NCBI RefSeq assembly: GCF_000321225.1
Contig: NW_004450383.1
Location: 1,148,676-1,212,675, forward strand
Direction of reading: 5' to 3'
DNA: 64,000 nt
From: Odobenus rosmarus divergens
Lineage: Eukaryota; Chordata; Mammalia; Carnivora; Odobenidae
Shown: positions 23,805 through 36,407 of the stretch, one piece after another
Layout of the letters: each line of letters starts with the position of its first letter
Position numbering within the stretch: position 1 is the stretch's first letter
Program-made: the position numbers and the translations under genes
The notes under the pieces: generated by a model
The model's database searches: none
Told to the model about the DNA's origin: nothing
What the model saw: only the letters and a program-made list of their open reading frames with translations

Positions 23805-23953
23805 CGCCTGCGTCCAGCTCTTGATTTCGGCTCCAGATCCAGCCCCACGTGTCGGGCTCTGCGCTGGGCAGGGGTGGGGGGCCTGCTGGAGAGTCTCTCT
23901 CTCTCTCTCCCGCTCCCCCTCCCGCTCCCCTTCTCTCTCTTAAAAAAAAAAAA
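23805..23953 (+). mobile_element. CAN-SINE fragment (5' truncated)
   Basis: Starts within the body (gctcttgatttcggctccag), then ggctctgcgctgggcagggg, a CT-rich run and (A)13. Confidence 0.75.
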
Positions 23954-23954
23954 A

Positions 23955-24850
23955 GAACTGATGAAAGAAGCATTTACAGAGAAGCACCGTGTGTGCTAAA
24001 TAGAATCAATAAGCAGGAAATTCGCACCTAGTACGGCGTCGTGAAGCTGCAGACCACTGAAGGCAAAAGAAGATGCTTCGGTAGCCGACAAGAAAGGGAC
24101 CCGAGCTCCAAAGGAACGGCAGCTAGGCTGGCAGCTTTGGCAGCAGCAGGGGCGCCAAGACAGGGAAGAAGTACCCAGGAAGTGTGCTCAGACGAAAAGA
24201 ACTGTCAGCTAAGAACTTTACACGCTGTTTTCCAAAAATCAGTGCAAAATAAATGTTTCAGATAACTCAAGGTTTAGACAAATAAATGTCTTCAGATGAC
24301 ATTTTGGAGATGTTGAGAGAGCTTACCTCTAGCAGGCATTTTTAAAGAATGTACTTCAGGAGGGAAGGGCTAGACATGAGAAGGAGCTGCGTGAAGAGAC
24401 TGGCTGACGAGAGGGAAATGGCAGTTCGCTTTGTCGTCTAAGACGGTAGGAGCGTGCGGCAGGTGAAGTTTGAGCTGCAGCATGTGGAACGGGAGGAGGT
24501 GACTGAGTCAGAGGGTCCCCAGACCCTTGCACTGTTTGAGAGGCAGCGCCGCTCACCATGAACGTTAGACTGTGTGCAGACATTAAGGTTGCAGGGAAGG
24601 TTTCGTGGTAACCAGCCCCTCGTGTGGGAACCCTACCTGTGCACAGGCTGGGAATGGAAAGGTCGGTGTGTCTGGCACTCAGTGACTGGGGGCGGGGGGA
24701 GGTGGTGGAGGGAGGTGAAATCAGAAAAGAGGGCAAATGTCAGACCCTCTGTGGCTTTGAAGTCATATTACAGATCATGGACTGTGTCCCAAGCACTTTA
24801 GTGTACTAGTTGGGAAGTCTTTGAATTACAAGTCAAAATGCCCATCCATG
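23955..24850. other. Non-coding stretch, nothing recognised
   Basis: No gene or clear repeat recognised. Confidence 0.4.
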
Positions 24851-24852
24851 AG

Positions 24853-25217
24853 TGTGATGGTTAATTCTGTGTGTCAACCTGGTTGGTTCACAGCGTCCAG
24901 ATATTTAGTCAAACATTGTTCTGGGTGTTCCTGTAACATTTATATCAGTAGACTTTGAGTGAAACAAATTTCTCTCCATGGTGTGGGTGGCCCTCATCCA
25001 ATCAGTTGAAGGCCTGGATAGAACAAAAAACTGACTTGCTCTGAGCAAGAGGGAGTTCTGCCCACAGCCGGCCTTTGAACTTGAAGGAGCACTGGCTCTT
25101 ACTGACCCTCCTGCCGGACTCCGGAAATCACATGAGCCAATTCCTTAACATAAATCTTTCTGTACAAATATACACATCCCATTGGTTCTGCTTCTCAGGA
25201 GAACCCTGACTGTCACA
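24853..25217 (+). mobile_element. MLT2-type solo LTR (ERVL)
   Basis: It starts tgtgatggttaattctgtgt. It contains atcagtagactttgagtgaa and catccaatcagttgaaggcc. It ends with ggttctgcttctcaggagaa and ccctgactgtcaca. This is the full LTR layout with TG...CA ends. No internal viral sequence follows. Confidence 0.85.
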
Positions 25218-25219
25218 GG

Positions 25220-27180
25220 AGTCTGGGCTGGTGGGGCTTGAAGCTCACCAGAGGCTCTGTCCCTTTCCCCTGAGCCTCCCAGCCTTCCCATCAATATCAA
25301 AGGAAGACACACAGGGAAAGGGAGCTGGGATTGGCTTCAAGCTCGGTGGTCAGCACTGTCTGCAGAAGCAGGGGTGGAAAGAGCTGAGGCAGGGCACACA
25401 CATCATCAGCTGACATTTCAGATGATCCCCATGGCTGCTGAGTAGAGAATGGCCTGGAATTTCTAGAACAGAAGAAGGGGGTCGGTGAGGAGGATGGGGC
25501 TCAGATGCAGGGGCAGCAGTAGACGTGGTTCACAAGATTTGGTGCTGTGTGTCCAGGATGCTTACCGTCAGGGCTCTGGCTTGGGAAGCAGATGGGTCCA
25601 GGGCAGGACAGCGAGCACGTTGCACGTGAGCGGTGTTAAAGAATCTTCCTTCGTTGGACATGCGCGGGCAGCACCAACAAGAGATGTAAGGTCCCTGCGG
25701 GGCTCAGAGGAGCTTCTGGGGTGGAGACATAAATGTGGTCCTGGTTGGCACAAAGGAACAGATGGACTTACCAGGTGAGAAGCTGGCGAGAGCTCGAGGC
25801 CCCAAGCAGCTAAGCTACAAATCAAGTCCTGGCATAGGCGCTTGGCATCCCGCAGGTGGATGAGGGCCTCACGGACGTCGCTGTTGCCCGCCCCCCGGCA
25901 GCCCCGAGTCCAGGAGCTGTCTGTCCACCTGTCCTCCTCTCAGGGCCATGGGGCCCACGTTGGCTCAGGTGCCAACAAAAGGGTTCGCGCAGAGGGCCCT
26001 TCCCCTCTCTGGTCCTGCTGTTCTGCAGACCCACCCCTCCCTAGGCTACACCCGCTGCCTCCAAGTCTCCCAGAGCCGCCTGTGCCCCAGCTGTGCCCAC
26101 AGGACTCCCCGGCAAAGCCCCAGTGTTCTCCCAGCTCTGGGAGACTCCTCCTCTGCCCCAACCCACCCCCCTAATTCCCCTCAGCTGAAACGTGCCCCCA
26201 AGACCCCCCCCCCACCCAGGTCTGAGTCTGTGTCTAGTACAGGGGTGGTTAGCCCGTCTCCCATGGGACAGTCACCTCCTCCCAGGCTGGCGTCCTAAGG
26301 GCATTTCTGCCCCCAGGCTTCAGCGCCTGCACCACTCCCACCTGCCACCTTCCTCTCCACCTCCCTGTGCCAACGACCCAGGCAATCAATGGAAGATCCC
26401 TGCAGAGGAAGTTGCACCAGGTCAAGCCACAGCCTCAGACGCACCGTGCTCCCTGCGCTTTCCTTCCTCTCAGCCTTTGCTTGCACACTCCTGGGCCCGG
26501 AACATCCATCCCACACCTCACACCAGGCACACGGAAACCCTCCCACCCTGCACTTTCTTTTTGCAGTAAACGGTCCTGGGCACCTCCCCCAAAAGGACCC
26601 TCTGGTGGCCCTGGAGCCCCCAGGGTCCAATCTTAGACCCTCCCGTCCCCTCCCCTGAAGGCACTGCCTCTGGGAAACCCCCATGGCCCCGCACCTGGCA
26701 CAGAGCAGCTACCTGACCCACCTGCGGTGCCAGGACTCTGTGGCCCATGTGCCTGCATCTGCCTTTGCCAGAGACCAAATCTCAGCACGCAGGGTCTCCT
26801 TAAAGACACCTGACCTTTCTGGATGCTCAGGTCTACTCCAAAGAACCCCTTCCCACCCCAGTGTGAGAAGCTCCCCGGGGCAGCCGCACTGAGGGAACCC
26901 CTGCAAGAAACCCTCGGGCCTGGGAACCACGCTCGCCCCGGGGGCCAGGAGGGGAAAGGCTGTGGCAGGGAAGGCGGGTGCACTCAAGGTCCCTCACCCG
27001 CAGCCCCCAGCTGCCTACACTCATGCACACTCACCCACACACATCACATTCATACCGTTGCATTTCCTCTGCCACCCCTGCACACTTGCACACACTTACG
27101 CGCTCACTCAGACACTCACTGAGACCCCAGGCCCAGTGGGTCAGCCCTGTCACTCCCAACACTGCACAGGGCTCTGTTCT
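25220..27180. other. Non-coding stretch, nothing recognised
   Basis: C-rich sequence gives many proline/serine-rich ORFs on both strands. None resembles a known protein. Confidence 0.4.
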
Positions 27181-27184
27181 GTGC

Positions 27185-27400
27185 TCTCGTGGCACAGTGG
27201 TGAGATCCGGGCTCTGGGCGCAGACAGCGTGAGTCACCCCCAGGGCGCGTGGCTCTGCGCGTGCTGTGTGACCTCCCGAGCCTCAGTCCCTCGTCTGTAG
27301 AACGGGGCAGGGCTACTTACCTTGCAAGAGCATTGTGGGAATCCCACTCGATGCCGCCAGTGAAGTGCTCGCTGAGCATCTGGCCCAGGCGCCTGGGAGG
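27185..27400 (-). mobile_element. MIR SINE
   Basis: Reverse-strand MIR: tgctgtgtgacctcccgagc, ctcagtccctcgtctgtaga, acggggcagggctacttacc. Confidence 0.7.
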
Positions 27401-27654
27401 GTGCCATCACGACACAGTCATCCGTTCAGCCCGCCGCGCCAGAGGGACAGTTGGGTCCTGCCCCGTGAAGGCAGGCGGCAGGGATGACTGCGCAAACAGA
27501 AAGGTGGCTGTGGAGTGATGTGAGCAGCTCTCAGAGCAATCTGGAGGTGGGGACAAGGCCTCTTGGAAGGGGACATTGAGCCAAGGCCTGGAGGATGAGG
27601 CTGCCAGAAGCTTCAAGTCCCAGAGATGGGAGAGAGCAGGAGTGTTTGGGAGAG

Positions 27655-27850
27655 GAGCCAAGTGATGTAAGGGGAGGGAGGAGGAGGGAAGAGCAGGAAG
27701 AGGGAGGAGGAGGGGGAGGAGAGAAGGGGGAAAGGGGAGGGGAGGGGAGGGGGAGGAGAGAGAAGGGAAGGGCGGAAGAGAGGAGGGGAGGGGAGGAAGA
27801 GGAGAGGAAGGCGGAAGCGGGGAGAGGGAAGGAGGAGGGTGTAGGAAGGC
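27655..27850 (+). repeat. Polypurine (GGA/GGGA) tract
   Basis: About 190 bases almost entirely A and G on the plus strand (gagg, ggaggagg, gggga units). It could form a triplex or H-DNA. Confidence 0.92.
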
Positions 27851-27859
27851 TGTGTGCAG

Positions 27860-28320
27860 AAAAGAGTTGGAATTTTTTCTGAAAGCTGTGGGGCCCAAGG
27901 AAGTTTTGAGGCTGGTTGTGCCCAGACCCCGTCATCCTCCTCAGAACTGACACACCCATTTCAGATTCACACTGCCTTCTCCGTGGGACTGGGGGTGCGG
28001 GGTGGACAGACGTTCCTGGGTGTCTGCCACGAGGCCAGCCTCTGTCCCTTCTGGTCAGCTGCATGCCGGATGCATGGGGTGGTTGTAGGGTGCACTTGAT
28101 GGGGGTCCCTGCTGACCACAGTCAGTCCACTCCAGGAATAGGAATCTCGGCCAAATCTCTGCCCAGAGACGAAGAAGGTCCCTGCCAGGTCTAGGGCCAG
28201 GCAGCCAAGCCCCAACATCTGGAATTGGTGTCGTGGTGGGCGGGCTGTCAGAGCCCTCGAGCTGTGCACCCCTCTGCTGATCTGGTCTTCGTGGAGCGCT
28301 CTCCTTGGGCATGGGCTGGA
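27860..28320. other. Non-coding stretch, nothing recognised
   Basis: No gene or clear repeat recognised. Confidence 0.4.
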
Positions 28321-28329
28321 CTTAGCCAT

Positions 28330-28712
28330 CTGCTTCTAGTGAGGAGAAGGGGGCAGAGGGACAGAGGGAGAGGATGTCATTCTGAGACAAGGTTCTAAAA
28401 AGACAGTGGCTTCTGAGCATGCTCCCTCCCACTACCAGACCATTCATCCCCTCATCCCGGGGAAGCCAGCTGCCCGGAGGGGGGAGTGAGGCCTGCGGAC
28501 GACCACACGAGGGAGCTTGGATGCAGACTGTCCCACCCAGGCCCCCTTCAGAAGAGACCACAGCCCTGGACCACAGCTGACAACAACCTCCGGAGGGGCT
28601 CCAGCAAGGCCACGCCTGGAATTCTGGCCCACAGACACCGGGAGAGCATAAACTGTGTTGTTTTAAGCACCTTAATTTTGGGGTAATTTGTTTTGCAGTA
28701 AAAGTGAACACA
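28330..28712 (+). mobile_element. MaLR-like LTR fragment
   Basis: The end reads tgtgttgttttaagcacctt followed by ggggtaatttgttttgcagt, the 3' part of many MaLR LTRs. The start is uncertain. Confidence 0.45.
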
Positions 28713-28714
28713 GG

Positions 28715-29655
28715 TGGATTGGGCCTGACTTGGGCATGATGTGAAGGAACAGATGTCAGGTGTCGGAAGAGTAATGTCCTAGGAGTCTGGCGCCAACCCC
28801 TGGGGCGTGTAGTTCTGGGTCCGCTTGTCGGAGAGCAAAGACTGCGCTCTCCAGGGCTGGGTGGGCTTGGTTGCCAGGGAGATAGTGATTCCTAACCCAG
28901 TTTCCAAGCCACTCTGCCTCCTCCCAAAGCATGTGGGTCAGTTTCACCCTATCAGGATTTTTGCAAACAAAGAATAACAATCAGTCATGATTAGCAGAAG
29001 AAAGGGCTTTCTTTAAAGCAGGGAGAGAAGGACTGAGTCCAGGTGTGTCCCGGGCCCTTGCAGTCTGGACAGCTCCTGCACCGAGCTGGTGACGGCTGGC
29101 CTTGCTCTCCGTCCTCCCAGCCTGCCCTGGCCCAGATGCCCAGATCCTGGTGAGGGAGTGCAGGGATCCTGCCCTGCCCGGTGGGCACTCTGCAGCCAGA
29201 ACGGCTATATGGCAGTTGTGCTCAGGGCCCGGGATGATTGGCGGGTGGGCCTTCCCCACCGCAGAGGCGGAACTCAGGTGGTCAGCACCAGGGACAGCGT
29301 CAAAAGCCATTGCACTAGGCAGCTAAGCATCCTGAGCCCCTAAGCCCACAGAAACCGAGAGGACAGGCCAAGGTTGGGGTCCTGCCTGAGATCCGTTCCC
29401 AGAGCTTCCTGCCTTGTTTTTTGGCCAACACTGTCAGAACCCCTCCAAGCCGTCCAAGACTGTGGGTGTGGTTGCTGGCCAGGGCTACAAAGGAGTTTTT
29501 CCCCAAAGACTGCCCTGCCTCCTGGAGAGGGCCAGCCTCTCAGCCAACGGTGGACACTGTCACTCATATGTCAAACACTTCCTGAAGGGCTGCCAAACTC
29601 AGAGAGGGAGAAAGTTTCTGACCCCCTGGGACAACCCCCCAGAATAGTGGAGGCA
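28715..29655. other. Non-coding stretch, nothing recognised
   Basis: No gene or clear repeat recognised. Confidence 0.4.
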
Positions 29656-29657
29656 GG

Positions 29658-29950
29658 GTGTGTGCTGGGCCGAATGGTGGCCCCCAAGATGTCCAAGTCC
29701 TGACCCCCAGAATGTGACCTTATTGAGATAAAGTTAAGGATCTGAAGATGAGGTCATCCTGGATTTAGGATGGGCCCTCCACCCCCCATCTGGCGTCCTT
29801 AGCCAGAAGAGAGGTTTGAGGCACAAAAGCAAGGAGAAAGGTCACGTGGCAGCAGAGGCCTACCCTGGGGGAGGGGGGGCGGCCACAGGCCACCGCCCTC
29901 CTGCAGCCACCAGACGCGGAAGGAGCCAGCAGGAGCGGGAAGAACCCACC
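29658..29950 (+). mobile_element. MaLR/MLT1-like LTR remnant
   Basis: gtgtgctgggccgaatggtg, cccagaatgtgaccttattg, gatgaggtcatcctggattt and ctggcgtccttagccagaag appear in LTR order. The same general family as the remnant at 8.5 kb. Confidence 0.65.
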
Positions 29951-29954
29951 AAGT

Positions 29955-30740
29955 TTGTGATTTGCTGCAGGAAACAAACACAGGGTGTCATCGGCGCTGG
30001 GAGGGGGGAAGTTGCTCCCCGGCCCTGGCCAGCTGCCCGTGTGCGAGAAGCCGGAAGGGCCTCCCATGCTCTGAAGACCCAGGGACATGTCCTGGGCCCG
30101 GGGAAGGCATTAGAACGCCGCGGGGCTCCCACTCACTGTCAGGCTCGGGCCGGTCTGCGGAGGCGGGGGAGCCTAGGGAGGAGGGGCAGGCAGCGGAGCC
30201 TCCGCGTTGGAGAGGAGCAGAAGGGAAGGGGAAGGCACTCCCCCCAGGCCCAGCAGGACCTGGACAGGATGGAGGGCCCCTGTGTGCGGCTACAGCTCAC
30301 CCTCACGCAGGACACACCCCGAGGGCAAGACCCCGCCAAATCAGCTCTGCAGGGGCTAACACCACCTGCAGTCTTCTGCAAAACCAGCACCCACCTCAGC
30401 ATCCAAGGGAGAGGGTGGGGTGGCTCTCAGACCCCCTCTGCCCCACTGGGGGGCTCAGGCTGCCCCCACCCTGCCCCAGCTTTACCCCCCTGACTTTCCC
30501 ACTGGGCCCACTGGGCCCACCAGGCCTGACCTTTTCCTGCCCCTGCCCCCCACCCAGCTTCCCCCGCCCCCGGAGCCAGCGGTATGCTGGGAGTTCTCTG
30601 TCCATCTGTCAGCCTCCTCAGGCCCCACCTGGTCTGGGCCCAACCACCTCTCACCTGGACCCCCACCAGAGCCTCACCTGGGCTCCTTGCATCCACTCCC
30701 ACCTACCCGGACCCATTCTCCAGAGGAGGCCAGAGAGGCT
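29955..30740. other. Non-coding stretch, nothing recognised
   Basis: C-rich sequence with ORFs on both strands. None is recognisable. Confidence 0.4.
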
Positions 30741-30744
30741 TCGG

Positions 30745-31235
30745 CAAACATCCCTGTTTAAACATTGCAGGGCCTCCCAATAGTTCTCAAAATAAAGTCC
30801 AGAGTCCCCTGCGGGGCCCACAGGGCTGCAGGTCTGACCCCAGCCCCTCCCACCTCTTCTCCCACTGCCTTAGCTCCAATCATTGTCCTTCTTTCAGCTC
30901 CTTGGACTTGCCAGACTCCTCCTGCCTCAGGACATTTGCACCCGCTGCTCACTGAGGCTGGAACCATTTTACCCCTTCTCCTGCACCTGGCCAACTCCTA
31001 TGCAGCTCTGAGGTCCCATCTTAAATGTCACTTCCCCCAGGAAGCCCTCCCACACTGTTCCTCAGGCTGCATGCTCTCACAGCACTTACACGGGTTTGTT
31101 TTCTGTAGAACCAACCACCATACCACCATATTAAACAATTGCTTGCAGACTTGCTGGCTTGGTAGTAGTCTCCGTTAGATCTCACCCCCCTGAGTGTGTC
31201 TGCCTCGTTCACACTGTGCTCCCCACACCCAGTTG
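30745..31235 (-). mobile_element. LINE-2 3' end
   Basis: Contains caggacatttgcacccgctg, gtcccatcttaaatgtcact and cccccaggaagccctcccac, the well-known L2 3' sequence read on the reverse strand of the element. Confidence 0.75.
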
Positions 31236-31399
31236 TCAGTGCTCAGACTCTCTCATCCCTGAGTGAGGTGTGTGTGCTTATGTAAGGGACTGGGACACAG
31301 CAGCCAATGCTCATGAAGTTTGGGTGGGAGACATCCTGGGGTCCATAACTGTGGGGGTTTGAAACATCTACACCAGTAGGCCTTAGTTATTTAGACTGA

Positions 31400-31770
31400 C
31401 TCCTCCCCAGCCTTTGATGGCTCTGTCACACCCAGCCCAGCCCTCTCCATCTTTCACTCACTCCACCTGAGGGTCTCTTCTTGACCAAGCTCAAAAGCCA
31501 CCTCCTCCAGGAAGCCCTCCCTGGTAGATCCCCACCAACTACTCCCACCTCATGAGGAGCCCTTAACACAGTATTCCTTCTTTTCCTATCTCCACCTACC
31601 CCCCATTTCTCTGTCCCTAGTTCCCAGCTCAAGGTCCCGCACAGCAGGTTCCAGAGAACATTTGTATGTGTATCTGCCCCCGTACTCCCATACCACACCT
31701 GAGCTTCTGGACAGCAAGGCCCCCCACTCCTCATCCAACCCTCTCCCTAGGTGGCCTATGGTCCAGTGGT
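31400..31770 (-). mobile_element. LINE-2 3' end
   Basis: A second L2 copy in the same orientation: aagccacctcctccaggaag, ccctccctggtagatcccca, tgagcttctggacagcaagg. Confidence 0.7.
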
Positions 31771-31779
31771 CCCTGAGTG

Positions 31780-32530
31780 CAGTCTTTGCTGGGGCCAGAC
31801 CTCAGGGTTCAGGGGCGTCTAGGAGACACCTATGCTTCCTGCACTCAGGTCCCAGGCCCCAGAAAGGAAACATGTGGATGGTTGCATCAACTCTGGGACC
31901 AGCTCCAGCCCGCCCCCTCTGGGGTCCCCACCCCAGTCCCATCCTGGGATCCAGCTCATGCCAGGGGGCCCCAGCCCCTCAGCTTGTCCTTGTGGGCAAA
32001 CAGCCCAAGTCACAGGGTGTCCATCCCACAGGGCATTTCTGGGTATCCTGTGCACCCGTCTCCCCGTTAGGCGGTCTATTCTTACATGTGCCTTCAGGAG
32101 ACATTGTCCGTGGCCAGCCCAGGGGACCCTGGGCCCCTTGCCCAGTGGCCAGCATGACCAAGCATCAGACTCAGGAAAACGCATTGAATCCTGGGATGAG
32201 CCACAAATAAAGTGATATACCAACCTGTCAAACACTAGCACCCCAAAGAGATGAAGACCCCCCCAAAGCACACCCTGACCAGGACTGATGCCCTAACAAA
32301 ACAAAAATAGAAACAAAACCAGAATGCTTTCCTTTGAGTGCTGTGACTCTGACATCAGCTGTCAGGAAAGCCTCTTGCGAGCTAAGAAAGTTGTTTCCCC
32401 ACCAGTAACAGTCGTGAGCACACTGGCTGGGAGCTGGGGTCCCCCAAACACTGCATCCTTTACCCCTTACACCAGGATTCTGGGGGCCAGTCTCCCTTGC
32501 AAACAACTGCAAGTAAAAATATAGGTCCAT
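31780..32530. other. Non-coding stretch, nothing recognised
   Basis: No gene or clear repeat recognised. Confidence 0.4.
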
Positions 32531-32534
32531 CTAA

Positions 32535-33870
32535 GAGCACTGTGGGCGGGGCTCCAGACCCCGTGGTAAGCAGACCCCACAGTGAGGCAGACCCTGCGGT
32601 GTGGTGAGTCAAATGAACGTTTGGTTTTCCGGCGGCTATCAAAGGCATGTTTACACCACTCTCTAGTAAGTCATGTTGTAAACAGAGGATGGTCGTCCAG
32701 GCTTTCCTGTCCCACTGATGGAGCTGAGGCAGAGTAGATTAAGCATGATTCCCAAGGGCCCTAGGACTTCCAGAATGGCCACTGAGCACTGGCTTCATCT
32801 GACAGGCACCAGCTGCATGAGCCCCTATCAAGGGAGTCAGCCTGTCCTTTGCAGCTTTAAAGCCAGGCATTGACTTCTCCTCTCCAGCTGTGAAAGTCCT
32901 AGATGGCGTCTCCTTCCAGTAGAAGGCCGTTTCACCTACACTGAAAGTCTGTTGCTTAGTGCAGCCGCCTTCGTGAACGATCTGAGCTCGATCTTCTGGA
33001 GAACTCGAGGCAGCTCCTACGTCAGCACTTGCATGGTATGGAGACGTCCTTCCTTCAACCTCACGAACCGCTGTGGGCTTACAGCTGGTCTCCTGCAGCT
33101 TCCTCACCTCTCCCAGCCTTCACGGAATTGAAGAGAGTGTGGGCCTTGCTCTGGGTGAGGCTTTGGTTTAAGAGAATGCTGGGGCTGGTGTGATCTTCTC
33201 TCCAGACCAGTGAAACGTTCTCCATGTCGGCAACAAGGCTGTTTCGCTTTCTTACCATGCGTGTGTTCCCTGGACAAGCATGTATGATTTCCTTCCAGAA
33301 CTTCTCCCTTGTGTTCACAGAGTGGCTGTGGGGTGCCAGAGGCCTGGCTTTCTGCCTGTCTGGGCTTTTGACATGTCTTCTCACTACGCTTGGTCATTTC
33401 TAGCTTTCAATTTAAAGTGAGATGTATGACTTTTCCTTTCACCTGAGTGACCGAGGGGTCATTGCAGGGTTATTAACTGGCCTAATTTCCATAGTGTTGT
33501 GTCTTAGGGAATAGGGCTGCCCGAGGAGAGGGAGAGAGAGATGGGGGAATGGCCAGTTACTGGAGCGGCCAGCACACAGACAACGTTTATTAAGTTCACC
33601 ATCTTCTCTGAGTGTGGTTTGTAGCGCCCTAAAACAGTTACAACAGTAACATCACGGATCACAGATAACCATAGTAAATTAATAATAATTAAAATGTTTG
33701 AAATATTGAAAGAATTACCAAAACATGACACAGAAGCATGAAGTGAGCAAATGCTGTTGGAGAAATGGTGTGGGTAAACTTGCTTGTGGGGTTGCCACAA
33801 ACTCTCCATTGTAAAAAACACAGTGTCTGCGAAGCCCAATAAAACAAGTTGTGCCGGTGGGTATTTCTCA
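32535..33870 (-). mobile_element. Tigger1-like DNA transposon, internally deleted
   Basis: Reading the minus strand, the right end (near 33870) holds the Tigger 5' non-coding part: (complement) tgtctgcgaagcccaataaa, gtttgaaatattgaaagaat, catgacacagaagcatgaag. A decayed pogo/jerky-like transposase frame follows from about 33400 to 32735, with NSLVADME, QSLTQSKAHTLF, AFYWKETPSRTF and GEEKSMPGFKA. Near 32670 the frame breaks off and jumps to the element's 3' end (32535-32670, with ctccagacc and gagtcaaatgaacgtttggt). Most of the C-terminal transposase is deleted and the remaining frame has shifts, so it is dead. Confidence 0.88.
32737..33400 (-). pseudogene. Tigger transposase remnant
   Basis: Two open pieces in shifted frames (33384-33079 and 33107-32739) together resemble the middle of a Tigger (Tc1/mariner, pogo group) transposase. 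The DDE catalytic region is cut off by the internal deletion and a frameshift lies near 33090. A fossil gene without function. Confidence 0.82.
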
Positions 33871-34046
33871 TTACAGATCATGATACCACAGTGTTCTACT
33901 AGTGTGAACGCTTTGAAGTGTTCATAATGAAACGTCTACATGTGGAGAGGGGCCGGACCCTGTCCCCATGTGTCTCCTTGACTGCATGAGGATAATAAAA
34001 AAAAAAAAAGTTACCCAAACTTCTGTCACTACTTGAATTTGTCTTC

Positions 34047-34228
34047 TTTATTTTATTTTATTTATTTATTTGAGAGAGAGGGAGAGCATAAGGAGGGGGA
34101 GGGGCAGAGGGAGAAGCAGACTCCCCACTGAGCAGGGAGCCAGATACAGGACTTGATCCTGGGACCCTGGGGTCATGACCTGAGCCGAAGGCAGACGCTT
34201 CACCGACTGAGCCACCCAGATGCCCCTG
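34047..34228 (-). mobile_element. CAN-SINE
   Basis: Antisense copy with tail ttattttattttatttattt, box gggtcatgacctgagccgaa and head gagccacccagatgcccc. Confidence 0.93.
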
Positions 34229-34229
34229 A

Positions 34230-34755
34230 ATTTGTCTTCTTCTAAGTTGGTGCAGAATCTCAGAGTCCCAGACACCAGGAAGGGGAATGCTGGGACCGGT
34301 CATGGGGAAACAGGAATTTGGGGCAGAGAAGGGCTTGAGCCCAGGCCCCTGCTCTGCTGTCAAACAGTGTTGATTATGCGGTCTTGACCCAGTGTTGAGT
34401 CCTGGCTGAAGGCCAGTCAGCTGCCTCTCGTGGGCAGCCGATGGTGTCTCTTATCAGGCTCCCATACTCCAGACCCTGGAACACCCACCCTACCTGCCCC
34501 AGGGTTGGGTACCAGACAACTAGAGACAGCCCCTGTGTCTAGAGATGCCAAAATTATTCAAACAAGCCAATCTGCAGGGAGCCTGTACAACCCAGCTGCC
34601 CAGCCCCTCTGGCTGTCCTCTGGCCGCTCCTGCAGACCCCAGGAGGGGGCAGCCCCGTGGTCCCACCACAAGTCACAGAGTCTGACTTCCATTTTTCCCA
34701 GGGTTATCCTGCTGTGTCCCATCATCAGAAGAACCTTTACATTTTATAAAACTGA
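34230..34755. other. Non-coding stretch, nothing recognised
   Basis: No gene or clear repeat recognised. Confidence 0.4.
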
Positions 34756-34756
34756 T

Positions 34757-34930
34757 GCAGAAGAACCAGTGTTCAGGTCCCAGCTGTGCTGCTTACCAGC
34801 TGTGTGATCTTGAGCAATTCCCTGCTCCCCTTCGTTTTCCCATGTGAAGATGGGGGTCCCCGGTGCACAGGGTCAGCACCTGCACTAACGGAGCAGGTGC
34901 AGGTAGAAATCTTGGTAAAACGCCTGGCTT
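34757..34930 (-). mobile_element. MIR SINE
   Basis: Reverse-strand MIR: ctgtgctgcttaccagctgt, gtgatcttgagcaattccct, tcccatgtgaagatgggggt. Confidence 0.7.
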
Positions 34931-35444
34931 CATCGACGCTTCTATGACTTCTCCCTACACCCCCAACGCCTGGCATGGAACTGCACCCCCAACCTCGCCC
35001 TAGAGGTCTGGACGCTGGATCATTCTGACTGAACACTGACAACAAGCACCACACCACCCCCTTCCCTAACGGCTGACTTCTGTCTCAGGGTAAAGTCGTT
35101 TGCAGTGGCCTAATGCTCCCACCGACAAACAAAAGAGCCGACAAGTCACAGAAACTGTCCTGTTTACACTCTGGAGAGCTGGGGAAGCAACAGAGACAAG
35201 AGGGACTAAAATTCCAGAGATGGGAAACTGGCAGACCTGCCCTCGAACAACTCACCGCCAGTCTTCAGAGTGCGTGGCGCCTTGAGATTGCTGAGAGCCT
35301 GAGAATTTGACTGTGGTCAAGGCAGAGGCCACCCTGGGGGGACAGAGAAACGAGCAAGCAGAACTGGAGAGTTGGGAGAACTCTAATGTATGGTTGATCT
35401 CATATCATTTTGGAATCCGCTTACCAGTTTCCACACACAAAAAG

Positions 35445-36400
35445 TTAAAAGCACAGTGAGCACTACTACACCCACTGGAATGGCTACAATCTAAAAGACT
35501 GACAACACCAAGTGCTGGTGAGGTTGTGGAGCACTGGAAGACTCCCACACCCAGGTGGAGACAGTGTGTAAGAACACTCCTACAACACCGGCGGAAAATG
35601 TTTGGCAGTACCCACCGAAGCTGGTCACACAGAAGTCCCACGCCTGCTGCCCTCCCCGTGGACATGAAGGCTTGTCTGCGCCAAAGCCGGTGGAAGGAAT
35701 GTGCAGAGCAGCCTTCCTCAAAAAACCCAGACTGGAAACGATCCAAACGCAACCCCATTGGCTGAGGCACCCGCTCTGGGATCCCCACACCGTGTAACAC
35801 TACACGGCAGCAGAAATACCAACACGCACGGCCAGGGGCGGTTCGCACAAGCCCTGCAGCTGGAGAGAAGTAGTCACACGCAGAGCAGCTGATACCGCAT
35901 GATGCTGCTTACACACAGTCTGACAACAGACAAAACCCATGTGTTGGAGCAGGAGTCAGAACAGCGGTGACCTTCAGGGGATGCATACTGACTGAGAGGA
36001 ACCCAGAGAGCCTTCCGGGTTTTTCTAGAATGCTCTGCGTCTTGATTGATATGAGCTTCTACTCTCTCTCTCTATTTTTTCATCAATCTGTACACATAAG
36101 TGTACAATTTGCATACTTAGCTGGCTGTAAATTCTATCGCCATCTTTTTCATGAAGCAAAAAGACGTGCAAGAATGTTCACAGCCACACGCTGAAAACTA
36201 CCCACGGCCCACCAGCTGTGCGGTGGATAAAACAACCGTGGGGTGTGTTCCCACAACACACTACTGCACGGCACTGAAGGAGACCAAGGACGTCGAACCC
36301 CCACAGACAGACCTCCTAGGCTCCCCCTAACAGGAGTCAGAGTCCAGACAGAAGAGTATGAAAGTCCGACTCTAATTACATAAACAGGTTTCAGTTAAAC
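35445..36400 (+). mobile_element. Old LINE-1 3' fragments
   Basis: 35450-36010 contains accaagtgctggtgaggttg and tggaaacgatccaaacgcaa. 36150-36390 repeats the L1 3' region again (gcaagaatgttcacagccac, ggataaaacaaccgtggggt), so there are at least two diverged pieces. Confidence 0.65.
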
Positions 36401-36407
36401 CTTAGGG

